NCBI GenBank assembly: GCA_016180815.1
Contig: JACPAN010000002.1
Coordinates: 1 to 64,000, forward strand
Reading direction: 5' to 3'
DNA length: 64,000 bases
From: Elusimicrobiota bacterium
GTDB taxonomy: Bacteria; Elusimicrobiota; Elusimicrobia; JACQPE01
The position numbers and the translations under genes were made by a program. This document shows positions 44,927-52,028 of the stretch, piece after piece (position 1 is the stretch's first letter; every line of letters begins with the position of its first letter). The notes below the pieces were generated by a model. That model did not search any database, had not been told where the DNA came from, and saw only the letters and a program-made list of their open reading frames with translations.

Positions 44927-45436
44927 TCATTGACCATTCCCACGGCCTGGATTTTGGCCCGGTTCCTTCGTTAGAGTTTTTTCCATGGGAAAAGCCTTGA
45001 TGCCAGGGCAAGCCGAACATGATTCTTTTGGCCCCTGCTTGTACCCGTTTCTTAAATAAAAATCCTTGGCCGTGATGGTAGATTCAAGCTTGATGGTTTT
45101 TATGCCTTTTGTTTTGGCTTCGGTTTCCATGAATTGAAGAATCGCCTTGCCCAGCCCTTTGCCCAAAGCCTCCGGGGACACATAACAGAGCTTGATCCAG
45201 CCGTCATGTTTTAACAGACCCACCCCGTGAATTTTTCCGTCCAGCAAGCCCGTGACCACGGTTTTATCGCTATCGCCCTCCCATTTGCGGAAATTTTCAG
45301 GCGTTTTATTCTCGACCCATGCGCTCAAATCCACCCCGGGATAGTCCTTGGCGCAGATTTCCAAAATGGATCGCCGGTTCACCCGCGCCAAATCCGCAGC
45401 ATCCTTAGGCGAAGCCACCCGAACTTCAACCGCCAT
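44927..45436 (-). CDS. GNAT family N-acetyltransferase
   Basis: This 169-residue protein is a complete GNAT domain: VRVASPKDAADLARVN at the start, GLLDGKIHGVGLL in the middle, LCYVSPEALGKGLGKAILQFM with the acetyl-CoA pyrophosphate loop (GKGLGKA), and DFYLRNGYKQG near the end. Substrate unknown. The C-terminal tail is polar. It is divergent from the Bax-inhibitor gene across a 71-base gap. Confidence 0.85.
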   Translation of the reverse strand: MAVEVRVASPKDAADLARVNRRSILEICAKDYPGVDLSAWVENKTPENFRKWEGDSDKTVVTGLLDGKIHGVGLLKHDGWIKLCYVSPEALGKGLGKAILQFMETEAKTKGIKTIKLESTITAKDFYLRNGYKQGPKESCSACPGIKAFPMEKTLTKEPGQNPGRGNGQ

Positions 45437-45507
45437 GGCTCTATTTTAACCGGCCCGGACCAAAAACAACCATTGCAATAACCGCGGTCAAGACTAATAC
45501 TTGGAGT

Positions 45508-46251
45508 ATGCGATCCGCCAATCCCGCGCTCAGCGACAAAACCTTCACCGGCTTTGAAACGGTGCAGCGAACCGATGTCATGACCGTGGACGGATGCGTC
45601 AATAAAACCGCGGTGCTTCTGGGGCTAGTTTCGATTTCCGCGGTTTACACCTGGAATATTTACACCGACACCAAAAGTTTGGCCGCCGTCACTCCCTATC
45701 TGTGGACCGGCGCGATCGGGGGCTTTGTCATGGCCCTCATCACCATCTTCAATCAACGCTTGGCCGGCATCACCTCCCCGATCTACGCTTTGCTGGAAGG
45801 CTTGGTCCTGGGGGGAATTTCCGCGGTCACCGAAGCCCGGTTCCCCGGCATCGTTATGCAAGCCGTGTGCCTGACCTTCGGCACTTTGTTTTGCCTGCTG
45901 ATGGCTTATAAATCCGGGCTAATCAAGGCCACGGAGAATTTCAAGCTGGGCATTGTCGCGGCCACGGGCGCCGTGGCCCTGGTTTATCTGGCCGGATTTA
46001 TCTTGGGTTTTTTCGGCATCGAAATCCCTTATATCCACGGCAGCGGAATCATCGGCATTGGATTCAGCCTTTTCGTGGTGGCCATCGCCGCGCTGAATCT
46101 GGTGCTTGATTTCGATTTCATCGAGAAGGGGGCGGAATCCGGGGCGCCCAAATACATGGAATGGTACGGCGCCTTCGGCCTGATGGTAACTCTTGTTTGG
46201 CTTTATTTGGAAATCCTGCGCCTGCTGGCTAAATCCCGCAGCCGTAAATGA
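45508..46251 (+). CDS. Bax inhibitor-1/YccA family membrane protein
   Basis: This 247-residue protein has seven hydrophobic helices and the BI-1/YccA-type landmarks: RTDVMTVDGCVNKTAVLLGLV at the first helix, SPIYALLEGLVLGGISAV, and NLVLDFDFIEKGAESGAPKY before the last helix, whose Asp pair is the pH-sensing calcium-leak position in the studied relatives. The variant with MTVDG is the larger uncharacterised bacterial branch. A 28-residue ORF overlaps its stop by ATGA. Confidence 0.85.
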   Translation: MRSANPALSDKTFTGFETVQRTDVMTVDGCVNKTAVLLGLVSISAVYTWNIYTDTKSLAAVTPYLWTGAIGGFVMALITIFNQRLAGITSPIYALLEGLVLGGISAVTEARFPGIVMQAVCLTFGTLFCLLMAYKSGLIKATENFKLGIVAATGAVALVYLAGFILGFFGIEIPYIHGSGIIGIGFSLFVVAIAALNLVLDFDFIEKGAESGAPKYMEWYGAFGLMVTLVWLYLEILRLLAKSRSRK

Positions 46252-46334
46252 AAGACCCCTCCGGAACCTATATCCTGAAAGTTCTTTTTATTTTTATTCT
46301 GCCGGTCGTGTGTCTGATCAGCGCGTTCCGGTGA
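46248..46334 (+). CDS. 28-residue single-helix membrane peptide
   Basis: ATG 46248 overlaps the preceding TGA as ATGA and the frame ends at TGA 46332-46334. The product has a charged N-terminus (MKDPSGTYILK) and a hydrophobic helix (VLFIFILPVVCLISAF). Translational coupling to the BI-1-like gene suggests a small membrane partner. It is too short to assign to a family and could still be chance, but start placement and composition support coding. Confidence 0.45.
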   Translation: MKDPSGTYILKVLFIFILPVVCLISAFR

Positions 46335-46478
46335 TCTTTTGTTTATAACTCCCTGACACCCATCGTTCGCGCCATTTCCGCTCGATCAATTTAAACCAAG
46401 CGGGATAAACGAATTGATGCCGGAAGGGTTTGATCAAATGTTAGACCCTGTGGGCTGATGAGGTAAAATATCCCCGTG

Positions 46479-46877
46479 ATGGGAAAAATGCCGGACGTTA
46501 AAATGGACGCCGCCAACCTTTGGCGCGAGGAGACGTTTTCCGACCGCGCCGCGGGGACCATCCGCCGCTTAACCCCGGTCAAGGCCGACGGCTCCCCTGA
46601 CCCCACCCGCAAAACCGTTTTTATCGGAGAGGCGGCCTTGTTGACCCCGGCCGGATCCCTGCCTTTGACCTTTGAGATTCCGGCCAATGATCTCGCCGTC
46701 GCCGTGGCCGCCTATGGCGAGGCTCTGCAAAAAGGATTCGCCGAGGCCATGAAGGAGCTCCAGGAAATGCGCCGCCGCGCCGCTTCCCAAATCGTCATCC
46801 CCAAAACCGGCGCCACTTCCGACCTGCTGGGCGCGGGGCCCTTGCCCAACAAACCCGGCAAACTCCACCTTTCGTAA
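46479..46877 (+). CDS. Hypothetical protein, possibly truncated by a stop codon
   Basis: The product is about 132 residues (GTG 46476, ATG 46479 or 46488 possible). No family recognised. The helical region IPANDLAVAVAAYGEALQKGFAEAM is the most regular part. After the TAA at 46875-46877 the same frame continues for 19 codons (TFATGALSDPAQVLKKTGD) to a second TAA at 46937. A close copy of that continuation occurs at 50017, so this tail may once have been coding and the gene may now be truncated. It opens the accessory island. Confidence 0.4.
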   Translation: MGKMPDVKMDAANLWREETFSDRAAGTIRRLTPVKADGSPDPTRKTVFIGEAALLTPAGSLPLTFEIPANDLAVAVAAYGEALQKGFAEAMKELQEMRRRAASQIVIPKTGATSDLLGAGPLPNKPGKLHLS

Positions 46878-46892
46878 ACTTTCGCCACCGGC

Positions 46893-46957
46893 GCCCTCAG
46901 CGACCCGGCCCAAGTCCTGAAGAAAACCGGCGATTAACACGATAACCGCCGGAAGCA
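46893..46957 (+). repeat. Island direct repeat, copy 1
   Basis: Bases 46917-46957 match 49540-49580 with four differences in 41, and bases 46893-46933 match 50017-50057 with five differences in 41. The shared core is CTGAARAAAAMCGGCGA followed in two copies by GATAACCGCCGGAAGCA. CCGGCG and CGCCGG within it can pair. It bounds the left side of the toxin-antitoxin segment. It may be a cassette boundary or a coding relic. Confidence 0.6.
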
Positions 46958-47041
46958 AAAACATGAACCCCGTGGCAGGATAACCCAGTAGCTGCTATAC
47001 TAAAAGAGTGGAAGTACAGAAGTAGGGAATAGAGGTTAAAT

Positions 47042-47317
47042 ATGTCTAATTTGCTAGTAGCGCCAATTACTAAAAAGGGGCAGGTGACGCTGCCCAAAGC
47101 TATTCGGACCGTGCTTCGACTCAATAAGGGGCCAGACATGGTGGCTTTTCATATTGAAAAAAATGGCAAGGTTCGCATTGTGGGGGTCGAGGTCAAAGAG
47201 AAAAAGACCTCTCCCTACACCGCTTCGGAATGGGCCAAAATTGAAAAGCTGACCGCTCAAAAGGGAAAATCCTTTCAATCAGCCAAAGCCGCCAGAGAAC
47301 ACCTCAAGAACCTTTAA
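47042..47317 (+). CDS. AbrB/MazE-type antitoxin
   Basis: This 91-residue protein begins with a SpoVT-AbrB swapped-hairpin domain: LVAPITKKGQVTLPKAIRTVLRL, the standard TKKGQVTLPKxIR pattern, followed by a strand ending VRIVGVEV. The C-terminal half is a Lys-rich helical tail that would wrap the toxin. A TATACT element at 46996-47001 could be its -10. The toxin gene follows 12 bases later, so this is a type II toxin-antitoxin pair with antitoxin first. Confidence 0.8.
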   Translation: MSNLLVAPITKKGQVTLPKAIRTVLRLNKGPDMVAFHIEKNGKVRIVGVEVKEKKTSPYTASEWAKIEKLTAQKGKSFQSAKAAREHLKNL

Positions 47318-47329
47318 TAGAATCCCTTC

Positions 47330-47605
47330 GTGCGCATCGAATATAAGCCTGCCTTCGGCCGGTCTCTTAAGACTCTTGATTTCCAAGAACGAGAGCGAGC
47401 CAAAAGTACCACGGGAAAAGTTATTGATTTTTATACCACCGGCGAGAAGACTCCTGGCTTGGGATTGGTCCATTTGCGAGGAGATTTTTGGGAAGCTAGG
47501 GCTGGGATTAAGACGAGGATTCTTTATCGCTGGAGGACTGATTTAATTGAGTTTGTTCTGGCCGGCAACCATGACGACGTCCGACGTTTTCTTAAGCGAC
47601 TTTAA
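47330..47605 (+). CDS. RelE/ParE-family toxin
   Basis: This 91-residue protein starts at GTG 47330. The RelE/ParE fold is indicated by YKPAFGRSLKTLDF, then VHLRGDFWEARAGIKTRILYRW and EFVLAGNHDDVRRFL. The basic residues in RAGIKTRILYRW lie where mRNA-interferase RelE toxins carry catalytic positions; target not determined. It forms an operon with the AbrB-type antitoxin. Confidence 0.8.
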   Translation: MRIEYKPAFGRSLKTLDFQERERAKSTTGKVIDFYTTGEKTPGLGLVHLRGDFWEARAGIKTRILYRWRTDLIEFVLAGNHDDVRRFLKRL

Positions 47606-47705
47606 CATCGAATAGAATTATTCTGAAGTTGCAATACCCCCGGCGTGTTAAAATCTTTCCCGTCAAAAAAATTTCCTTTTGCCCGCCCTCTTGCTCCTTT
47701 TATCC

Positions 47706-48014
47706 ATGAGCAGGGCCAATAGCCAAATCTTTCCCGCCACCCTAGCCGCCGGTCAATGGCCCGTCAATGCCTGGGGCGTGGCCTCCATTACCAGAGATCA
47801 GCCCGTGACCCGGACAAAGACCTGACCATCGTGCGTTTTGACAAGCCCGTTGAGGGCATGGTTTCCGTTCCCCCCGGCGGCCCAGGACCCCAAACCCGGC
47901 GATCCGGTCAGGGCCGGGGGATTTTTGGAGGGAATTTCAGCCAATGTTTCCTGGGGCGCCGACGAAAAAATCGTCATTAAAAACATCAAGCCCAAACCGG
48001 AAGCGAAAACATGA
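47706..48014 (+). pseudogene. Double-frameshifted hypothetical gene
   Basis: A coherent protein can be read only by switching frame twice: MSRANSQIFPATLAAGQ from ATG 47706, then LTIVRFDKPVEGMVSVP in the next frame, then back to the first frame for GFLEGISANVSWGADEKIVI to TGA 48014. The shifts fall near 47805-47815 and 47870-47885, the second in a C/G homopolymer run. Composition in the correct frames is protein-like. Function unknown. Sequencing error is possible, but the region is full of decayed genes. Confidence 0.45.
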
Positions 48015-48032
48015 GCCCCTGGAAGCCATTAG

Positions 48033-48047
48033 GTATAACTGTTATAC
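48033..48047. promoter_or_regulatory. Candidate toxin-antitoxin operator
   Basis: GTATAAC and GTTATAC form a perfect 7-base inverted repeat around a single T, ten bases before the BrnT-like start codon, overlapping a TATACT -10-like box (48043-48048). Type II toxin-antitoxin operons are usually self-repressed through such palindromes, so BrnA is the likely ligand. Confidence 0.5.
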
Positions 48048-48056
48048 TATTGGTAG

Positions 48057-48341
48057 ATGGAACGCTTCGAGTTCGACCCCAAAAAAAGTTAGCTTAATAA
48101 GGAACGCCACGGGGTCGATCTTAAGTGGGCCCAAGGGCTGTGGGATGTCACGCACGTTATGATCCCGGCCAAGAACGTTATCGGCGAGAGCCGCTTCTTG
48201 ATCCTCGCTAAGGTGGGCGGCAAGTGTTATGCCGCCATCTTTACAAGAAGGGTTGAAGCGATCAGGCTGATCAGTTGCCATAGGGCGGATCGCCGACTGG
48301 AGAGAATTTATGAAAACAAAGTCCACGGCCAGGAAGACTAA
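48057..48341 (+). pseudogene. brnT: BrnT-like toxin with internal stop codon
   Basis: From ATG 48057 the frame begins MERFEFDPKKS, meets TAG at 48090-48092, then continues LNKERHGVDLKWAQGLWDV and later ISCHRADRRLERIYEN to TAA 48341. BrnT toxins read DPxKxxxNxxKHGVxF then ISxRxAxxxERxxYE, so the stop replaces one residue at a normally variable position. The rest is intact. The toxin is therefore probably inactive unless the stop is read through. The antitoxin gene overlaps its end by 32 bases. Confidence 0.75.
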
Positions 48342-48573
48342 GAAGAGGATTGCCGCTGCGGAATTTGACGAGAAATTTGGCCGCGGGGAGGATGTCTCTA
48401 AATTTTTGGATTTGAAAGAGGCCACGGTCGTCCAACGGGTCAACGTCGATTTTCCCGCTTGGATGGTCGACATGCTGGATCGCGAGGCCGTCAAACTCAA
48501 TGTTTCCCGCCAGGCGATCATCAAAATGTGGATCAGAGAGCGGCTGGACCCTGCTCGTCACATTACGCTTTAA
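48310..48573 (+). CDS. brnA: BrnA-like antitoxin
   Basis: This 87-residue protein has a basic N-terminus and a ribbon-helix-helix DNA-binding C-terminus: VQRVNVDFPAWMVDMLDREA then KLNVSRQAIIKMWIRERL, the usual BrnA ending. BrnA neutralises BrnT and represses the operon. The start lies inside the toxin frame, as usual in this family. It appears intact although the partner toxin has a stop codon, so it may survive as a plain regulator. Confidence 0.8.
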   Translation: MKTKSTARKTKKRIAAAEFDEKFGRGEDVSKFLDLKEATVVQRVNVDFPAWMVDMLDREAVKLNVSRQAIIKMWIRERLDPARHITL

Positions 48574-48621
48574 GGATCCGAGCGAATCAGCTAACGCCCC
48601 CGTCTTCGTCAAATTTTAATA

Positions 48622-48650
48622 TTGCAAATACAATGCATATGCACTATCCT
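48622..48650 (+). promoter_or_regulatory. Promoter with internal palindrome for the HTH/nucleotidyltransferase pair
   Basis: TTGCAA (48622-48627) and TATCCT (48645-48650) are 17 bases apart. TGCATATGCA (48634-48643), a perfect 10-base palindrome, lies in the spacer, as expected of an operator for the HTH protein encoded 15 bases downstream. Confidence 0.5.
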
Positions 48651-48664
48651 AATACTAAGAACAG

Positions 48665-49072
48665 ATGAAAAACCTCGAAGAATTCGTGCGCGAATCCGGC
48701 GGCCGCGCCAAGGCCGCGATCGCCATCGGCATCGCGGAAACGACCCTTTGGCGCTGGCTTGAGAACAGGGCCAAGCCGCGGGGCCTGGCGCGGCGGCGTT
48801 TGAGTGAGCTCGGCATTAAATTCGATCAACCGGCCGGCATTAATAAAATCGCGCAGGTGCTCCGGATTAGGCCGGCGGCTGAAGCTTTTGAAAAGAGCGA
48901 TCAGGAGATGTTATTGGGAATGCTATCTATGCCTCCCGGCAAGCGCGTCGCCGACGTTGATGCCTTGCGGGTTCGCTTATGGGGCCTTGGGCACGCCGCG
49001 AGCCAATCACGAAGAATTGAGAAAGTAGCCCGAATCCTACGGAGGTCTGATGCCCAAAACCGAGCGGAATGA
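48665..49072 (+). CDS. HTH protein, likely antitoxin of a nucleotidyltransferase pair
   Basis: This 135-residue protein has an N-terminal helix-turn-helix (GRAKAAIAIGIAETTLWRWLENRAKPR), resembling XRE-like antitoxin domains, and a helical C-terminus. The nucleotidyltransferase gene starts 23 bases before its end, so the two are translationally coupled, as in MNT/HEPN-type or AbiE-like modules. No exact family assigned. Autoregulation through the upstream palindrome is inferred. Confidence 0.6.
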   Translation: MKNLEEFVRESGGRAKAAIAIGIAETTLWRWLENRAKPRGLARRRLSELGIKFDQPAGINKIAQVLRIRPAAEAFEKSDQEMLLGMLSMPPGKRVADVDALRVRLWGLGHAASQSRRIEKVARILRRSDAQNRAE

Positions 49073-49559
49073 TTTCGCCGATCTGGTGGCTGCTCTCAAT
49101 AAAAACAAAGCGGAGTTCGTGATTGTCGGGGCGCATGCCGTGGCGTTTCACGGGTACGTGCGCGGCACAAAAGACTTTGACATCCTGATTCGGCACACGC
49201 CGGAGAACGTCCCAAGGGTGGTGGCCGCGCTTAAAGATTTTGGGTTCGGTTCCCTGGGTCTTAAAGAGGCCGACTTCACTCCGGAGTACGTCGTCCAACT
49301 GGGGGTTCCTCCCAACCGGGTTGATTTGATGTGCAAAATCACGGCGGTTGACACGGAAGCCGTTTGGCGGACGCGTGTTCGGGGGCAATACGAAAGCCAT
49401 CCGGCGCCGTATATTTCCCTCGAATGTTTGCTTGTGAACAAAAAAGCCGTCAACCGCGAGCAAGACCGGCTTGACGTGCATAAGCTGCAGGAACAGGCGC
49501 GTCTCGCCCGGCGGCGTAAAGGCCGCGAGGGTGATCTCCCTGAAAAAAAACGGCGATGA
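49050..49559 (+). CDS. Nucleotidyltransferase-fold protein (DUF6036/MNT-like)
   Basis: This 169-residue protein has the NTase core: EFVIVGAHAVAFHGYVRGTKDFDILI, where GxHA and the DxD of KDFDIL are the nucleotide- and metal-binding positions. A later block, VPPNRVDLMCKI, carries the third Asp. SLECLLVNKKAVNREQDRLD resembles the usual LxxLIxxKxAxxRxxDxxD ending. It is likely a toxin or abortive-infection type enzyme adding nucleotides to RNA, by analogy. Its last codons run into repeat copy 2, so the native C-terminus may have changed. Confidence 0.7.
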   Translation: MPKTERNDFADLVAALNKNKAEFVIVGAHAVAFHGYVRGTKDFDILIRHTPENVPRVVAALKDFGFGSLGLKEADFTPEYVVQLGVPPNRVDLMCKITAVDTEAVWRTRVRGQYESHPAPYISLECLLVNKKAVNREQDRLDVHKLQEQARLARRRKGREGDLPEKKRR

Positions 49560-49580
49560 ACGCGATAACCGCCGGAAGCA
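49540..49580 (+). repeat. Island direct repeat, copy 2
   Basis: These 41 bases match 46917-46957 with four differences. The copy overlaps the 3' end of the nucleotidyltransferase gene. Together with copy 1 it brackets a 2.6-kb segment holding two toxin-antitoxin loci, a decayed gene and the HTH/NTase pair. Confidence 0.6.
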
Positions 49581-49686
49581 GTGTCCTTCTGCGGTTGCAT
49601 TGGTTCGTAAGAGGATGTTGATACAATAAACACGCTCATGGGCAAGCGAACAGTTTCTCAAAAGACAGGCCGCCCGGAACCGAGGC

Positions 49687-49809
49687 GTCACCATCTCCTT
49701 GACGGCCTTAGATGATCTGGTAACCTTAAAGAAGCTGGCCGCAAGGCCTGTGGACAAGGCGGATATAGAGGTTTTAAAACGGTTGTCTTGCAGGAAAAGC
49801 AAAGAATGA
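49687..49809 (+). pseudogene. C-terminal remnant of a nucleotidyltransferase gene
   Basis: The frame ending at TGA 49809 encodes VTISLTALDDLVTLKKLAAR followed by PVDKADIEVLKRLS. That is the standard C-terminal segment of DUF6036-like nucleotidyltransferases (SLxDLIxLKxxAxRPxDxADIExL). The catalytic N-terminus is missing; upstream an ATG at 49638 opens only a 25-codon frame. The stop overlaps the start of the next small gene by ATGA, so the pair was once an operon. Confidence 0.6.
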
Positions 49810-49979
49810 AAAAGCAGCCTCCGAAATTTTTTCTTTATGATATTCAAGATGAGGATTTAAAAGCCGGCCTTTGCGCCACCCCGGAACAGGTTCTGATTTG
49901 GCTCACCAGAGCCAATCGCCTTGTCTGGACAACCGGCACCAAAAAAATACGCCGCCAAACCAAAAAATATTTGCATTAA
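49806..49979 (+). CDS. 57-residue hypothetical protein
   Basis: ATG 49806 overlaps the stop of the nucleotidyltransferase remnant as ATGA. The product has KFFLYDIQDEDLKAGLCATP and a basic end (KKIRRQTKKYLH). No family recognised. Coupling to the remnant suggests it was its partner and may now be an orphan. Confidence 0.45.
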   Translation: MKKQPPKFFLYDIQDEDLKAGLCATPEQVLIWLTRANRLVWTTGTKKIRRQTKKYLH

Positions 49980-50016
49980 AAGCCAGAGGGGTTAAGCTCT
50001 TGCAAAAATCGTCACC

Positions 50017-50057
50017 GCCGTCAGCGAACCGGCCCAACTCCTGAAAAAAAACGGCGA
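50017..50057 (+). repeat. Island direct repeat, copy 3
   Basis: These bases match 46893-46933 with five differences in 41. In one frame the copy encodes AVSEPAQLLKKNGE, related to ALSDPAQVLKKTGD of copy 1, which suggests a shared coding origin. It marks the left edge of the AT-rich segment. Otherwise bases 49980-50179 hold nothing recognised. Confidence 0.5.
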
Positions 50058-50179
50058 GCGATTTTTTTCGTTTCATTTTCTTGAATTAATACGAAAATCG
50101 CCGGAATCTTTCTATAATCACCGTCAACGATTCCCTTCGTGGCGGTATTAATCCTCGCCGGGGAAAAGACGAAATAGCC

Positions 50180-50458
50180 ATGAGAAAATCGATTCACGTT
50201 GTTATTGTTTTTGCTGTGTGTTTTTTGACTTTCTCGTTTTCAGGCTATTCCTCAATTCGTCGTTTGTTTGGCGTTGATCGAGAGCTGTCCGAGGAGAAGG
50301 ATGAAGAAGATGTTGAACCCATTGGGCTTAGCCGCGCGAGCGAATATCCTCGCGATCCAACTGAGAAAAGCGTGCCACAGAAAAATTTATCTCAAAAGCA
50401 GGATAGTCGTATCCCAAGGTTTTTAGGAAATCGTTTGTCTAGCAAAATCGATAATTGA
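50180..50458 (+). CDS. Small exported hypothetical protein
   Basis: This 92-residue protein has a signal peptide (MRKSIHVVIVFAVCFLTFSF) and a polar, Glu/Lys/Ser-rich remainder. Codon use is AT-rich compared with the neighbouring core genes, in line with recent acquisition. No family recognised. It precedes the DUF4062 gene by 72 bases. Confidence 0.45.
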   Translation: MRKSIHVVIVFAVCFLTFSFSGYSSIRRLFGVDRELSEEKDEEDVEPIGLSRASEYPRDPTEKSVPQKNLSQKQDSRIPRFLGNRLSSKIDN

Positions 50459-50530
50459 GAAAAGAGTAAGGTCCGTGAAGAACACGAAAAAAGATTCATT
50501 GGTAGGCCAGTAAATAGGAGAAAAGTTCAG

Positions 50531-51565
50531 ATGCGATCCGGAGATGGCAATTCAAGAGTTGTGGTTAATTTTATTGATGAAGCTGGAATTCAATGGCTGA
50601 TTGAAGTTTTGACTGAGTACCGGGCGTATCTAGAAGGTGAGAAACGAAAAATTCGGAATCGATTTGGTTACAAGGTTCAATTAGACAAGGAATTGTTGGA
50701 TGAGATTGGGTATGTTGATTGGTGCATAAAACATGCTCAGCAAGAAAGACCATTGGCCTATGGTGGGGAAGCTCTTGGAATAATCAGATCAACCTATGAG
50801 TTCAAATTCAAGAATTTGAATGAAGAGATTGCAGATTTGGAGGAAAAGGGCGCTACGGAGGAAATGCTGGGACCCTATCGAAGAGAAGTTCGTGATATTT
50901 TAGATAGCGGTATTTATAAGAATGTGCCAAGTCGCGAACCCTACAAAAGCGACTTAACATTCAATGAAGAATTGATAGCGGCGGCTCAATCGTCTTTATT
51001 GAGTCCGTTGACCGTTCTTACTAATGGGAAAAAATTGGCAAAAACACCTCCTTCAGATGCTTTGAAAATTATGATTAGCTCAACGGTAAAAGACTTGTCT
51101 CCCGAACGTGATGCCCTTGATGCTGTAATTGAAAGTATGAATTTTATTCGATTGCGTTCGGAAAAAATGGCTCCCGAAGCAAGTCCTTCTAAGGGAGTAT
51201 GCCGGAAGATGGCAGAAGAATGCGACATCCTATGTTTGATCATTGGCGAACGATACGGTTTTAAGGTGGCTGGAACAAATGTTTCTGTCACGGAATTTGA
51301 ATTTCAGATTGCCAAGAAACATGATCCAAAAAAAATATTAGTTTTTGTAAAAAAGTTGTCATCCGGTGAGAGAGAAAAAGAAGCCGAGGATTTTTTGAGT
51401 CGAGTCGGCGATTTCGAAAACGGATACTTTTATGGGCAGCGTTTTGCCACCGTTGAACAGCTAATTGAACTAGCTTCTAGCGCGATTACTAGATGGGTTA
51501 GTGAACGGGCGCGTCTCGGTACTCACCGTCTGGGCGTCGCAGTTGCAAACAAAGTTGAAGACTGA
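50531..51565 (+). CDS. DUF4062 domain protein, possible defence effector or sensor
   Basis: This 344-residue protein has an N-terminal helical domain of about 170 residues with no recognised family (LIEVLTEYRAYLEGEKRKIR, IGYVDWCIKHAQQE). The C-terminal DUF4062 domain follows: KIMISSTVKDLSPERDALDA, then AEECDILCLIIGERYGFKV, SVTEFEFQIAKKHDPKKILVFVK. DUF4062 is TIR/SEFIR-like and usually occurs at the N-terminus of STAND NTPases; here it is terminal and no NTPase domain is attached. The gene is clearly AT-rich, so probably transferred. An antiphage role is inference. Confidence 0.7.
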   Translation: MRSGDGNSRVVVNFIDEAGIQWLIEVLTEYRAYLEGEKRKIRNRFGYKVQLDKELLDEIGYVDWCIKHAQQERPLAYGGEALGIIRSTYEFKFKNLNEEIADLEEKGATEEMLGPYRREVRDILDSGIYKNVPSREPYKSDLTFNEELIAAAQSSLLSPLTVLTNGKKLAKTPPSDALKIMISSTVKDLSPERDALDAVIESMNFIRLRSEKMAPEASPSKGVCRKMAEECDILCLIIGERYGFKVAGTNVSVTEFEFQIAKKHDPKKILVFVKKLSSGEREKEAEDFLSRVGDFENGYFYGQRFATVEQLIELASSAITRWVSERARLGTHRLGVAVANKVED

Positions 51566-51664
51566 ATAAGAGCGGTCTCCTTCCCGCCAGTTTTTAGATG
51601 TGCCCTGAACGATACCTTATAATTATTAAGTTGATCATCTTATACCAACGGAGGCAGTCGAACT

Positions 51665-52003
51665 ATGAATCCAGATGAAATAGCAAGAAGTTACTCACTC
51701 CTTAGCTCTTTGAAAAATAATATTCCTAATGCGTTCGAGGTTGAGGAGCGATGGGTCAGTCAGTACAATGCAGCTATTGAAAAGATAGAAAAGGTGATAG
51801 GGGCTGATTTATCCGAATTCAAGATACTGTCGAGTGATTTGTACAGATCCGTTTCTTCAAGTAGTTTTAATGGTGACGTTAGCTATAGCCCAGGGTTGTG
51901 GTGTGAAAAAAGCGTCTTGATGCATAAGCTAGATGCAATTTTGACATATTTTTCATTTCACCAAACATCTCAAAAAAGACAAATTGGATTTGATTTGCCT
52001 TAA
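51665..52003 (+). CDS. 112-residue hypothetical protein in the AT-rich segment
   Basis: The product is a soluble helical protein (NAFEVEERWVSQYNAAIEKI, VLMHKLDAILTYFSFHQ) with no signal peptide or membrane helix. The AT-rich codon use resembles the DUF4062 gene 99 bases upstream. No family recognised. It could be a partner of the DUF4062 protein or an independent cassette. Confidence 0.5.
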   Translation: MNPDEIARSYSLLSSLKNNIPNAFEVEERWVSQYNAAIEKIEKVIGADLSEFKILSSDLYRSVSSSSFNGDVSYSPGLWCEKSVLMHKLDAILTYFSFHQTSQKRQIGFDLP

Positions 52004-52028
52004 TCTTTTTAATTCACTTTTCCAAAAC

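Noticed and set aside
46479-52003. Integrated prophage or IS element
   Set aside because: No transposase, integrase, capsid or terminase gene is visible; the island is better explained as accumulated toxin-antitoxin and orphan cassettes.
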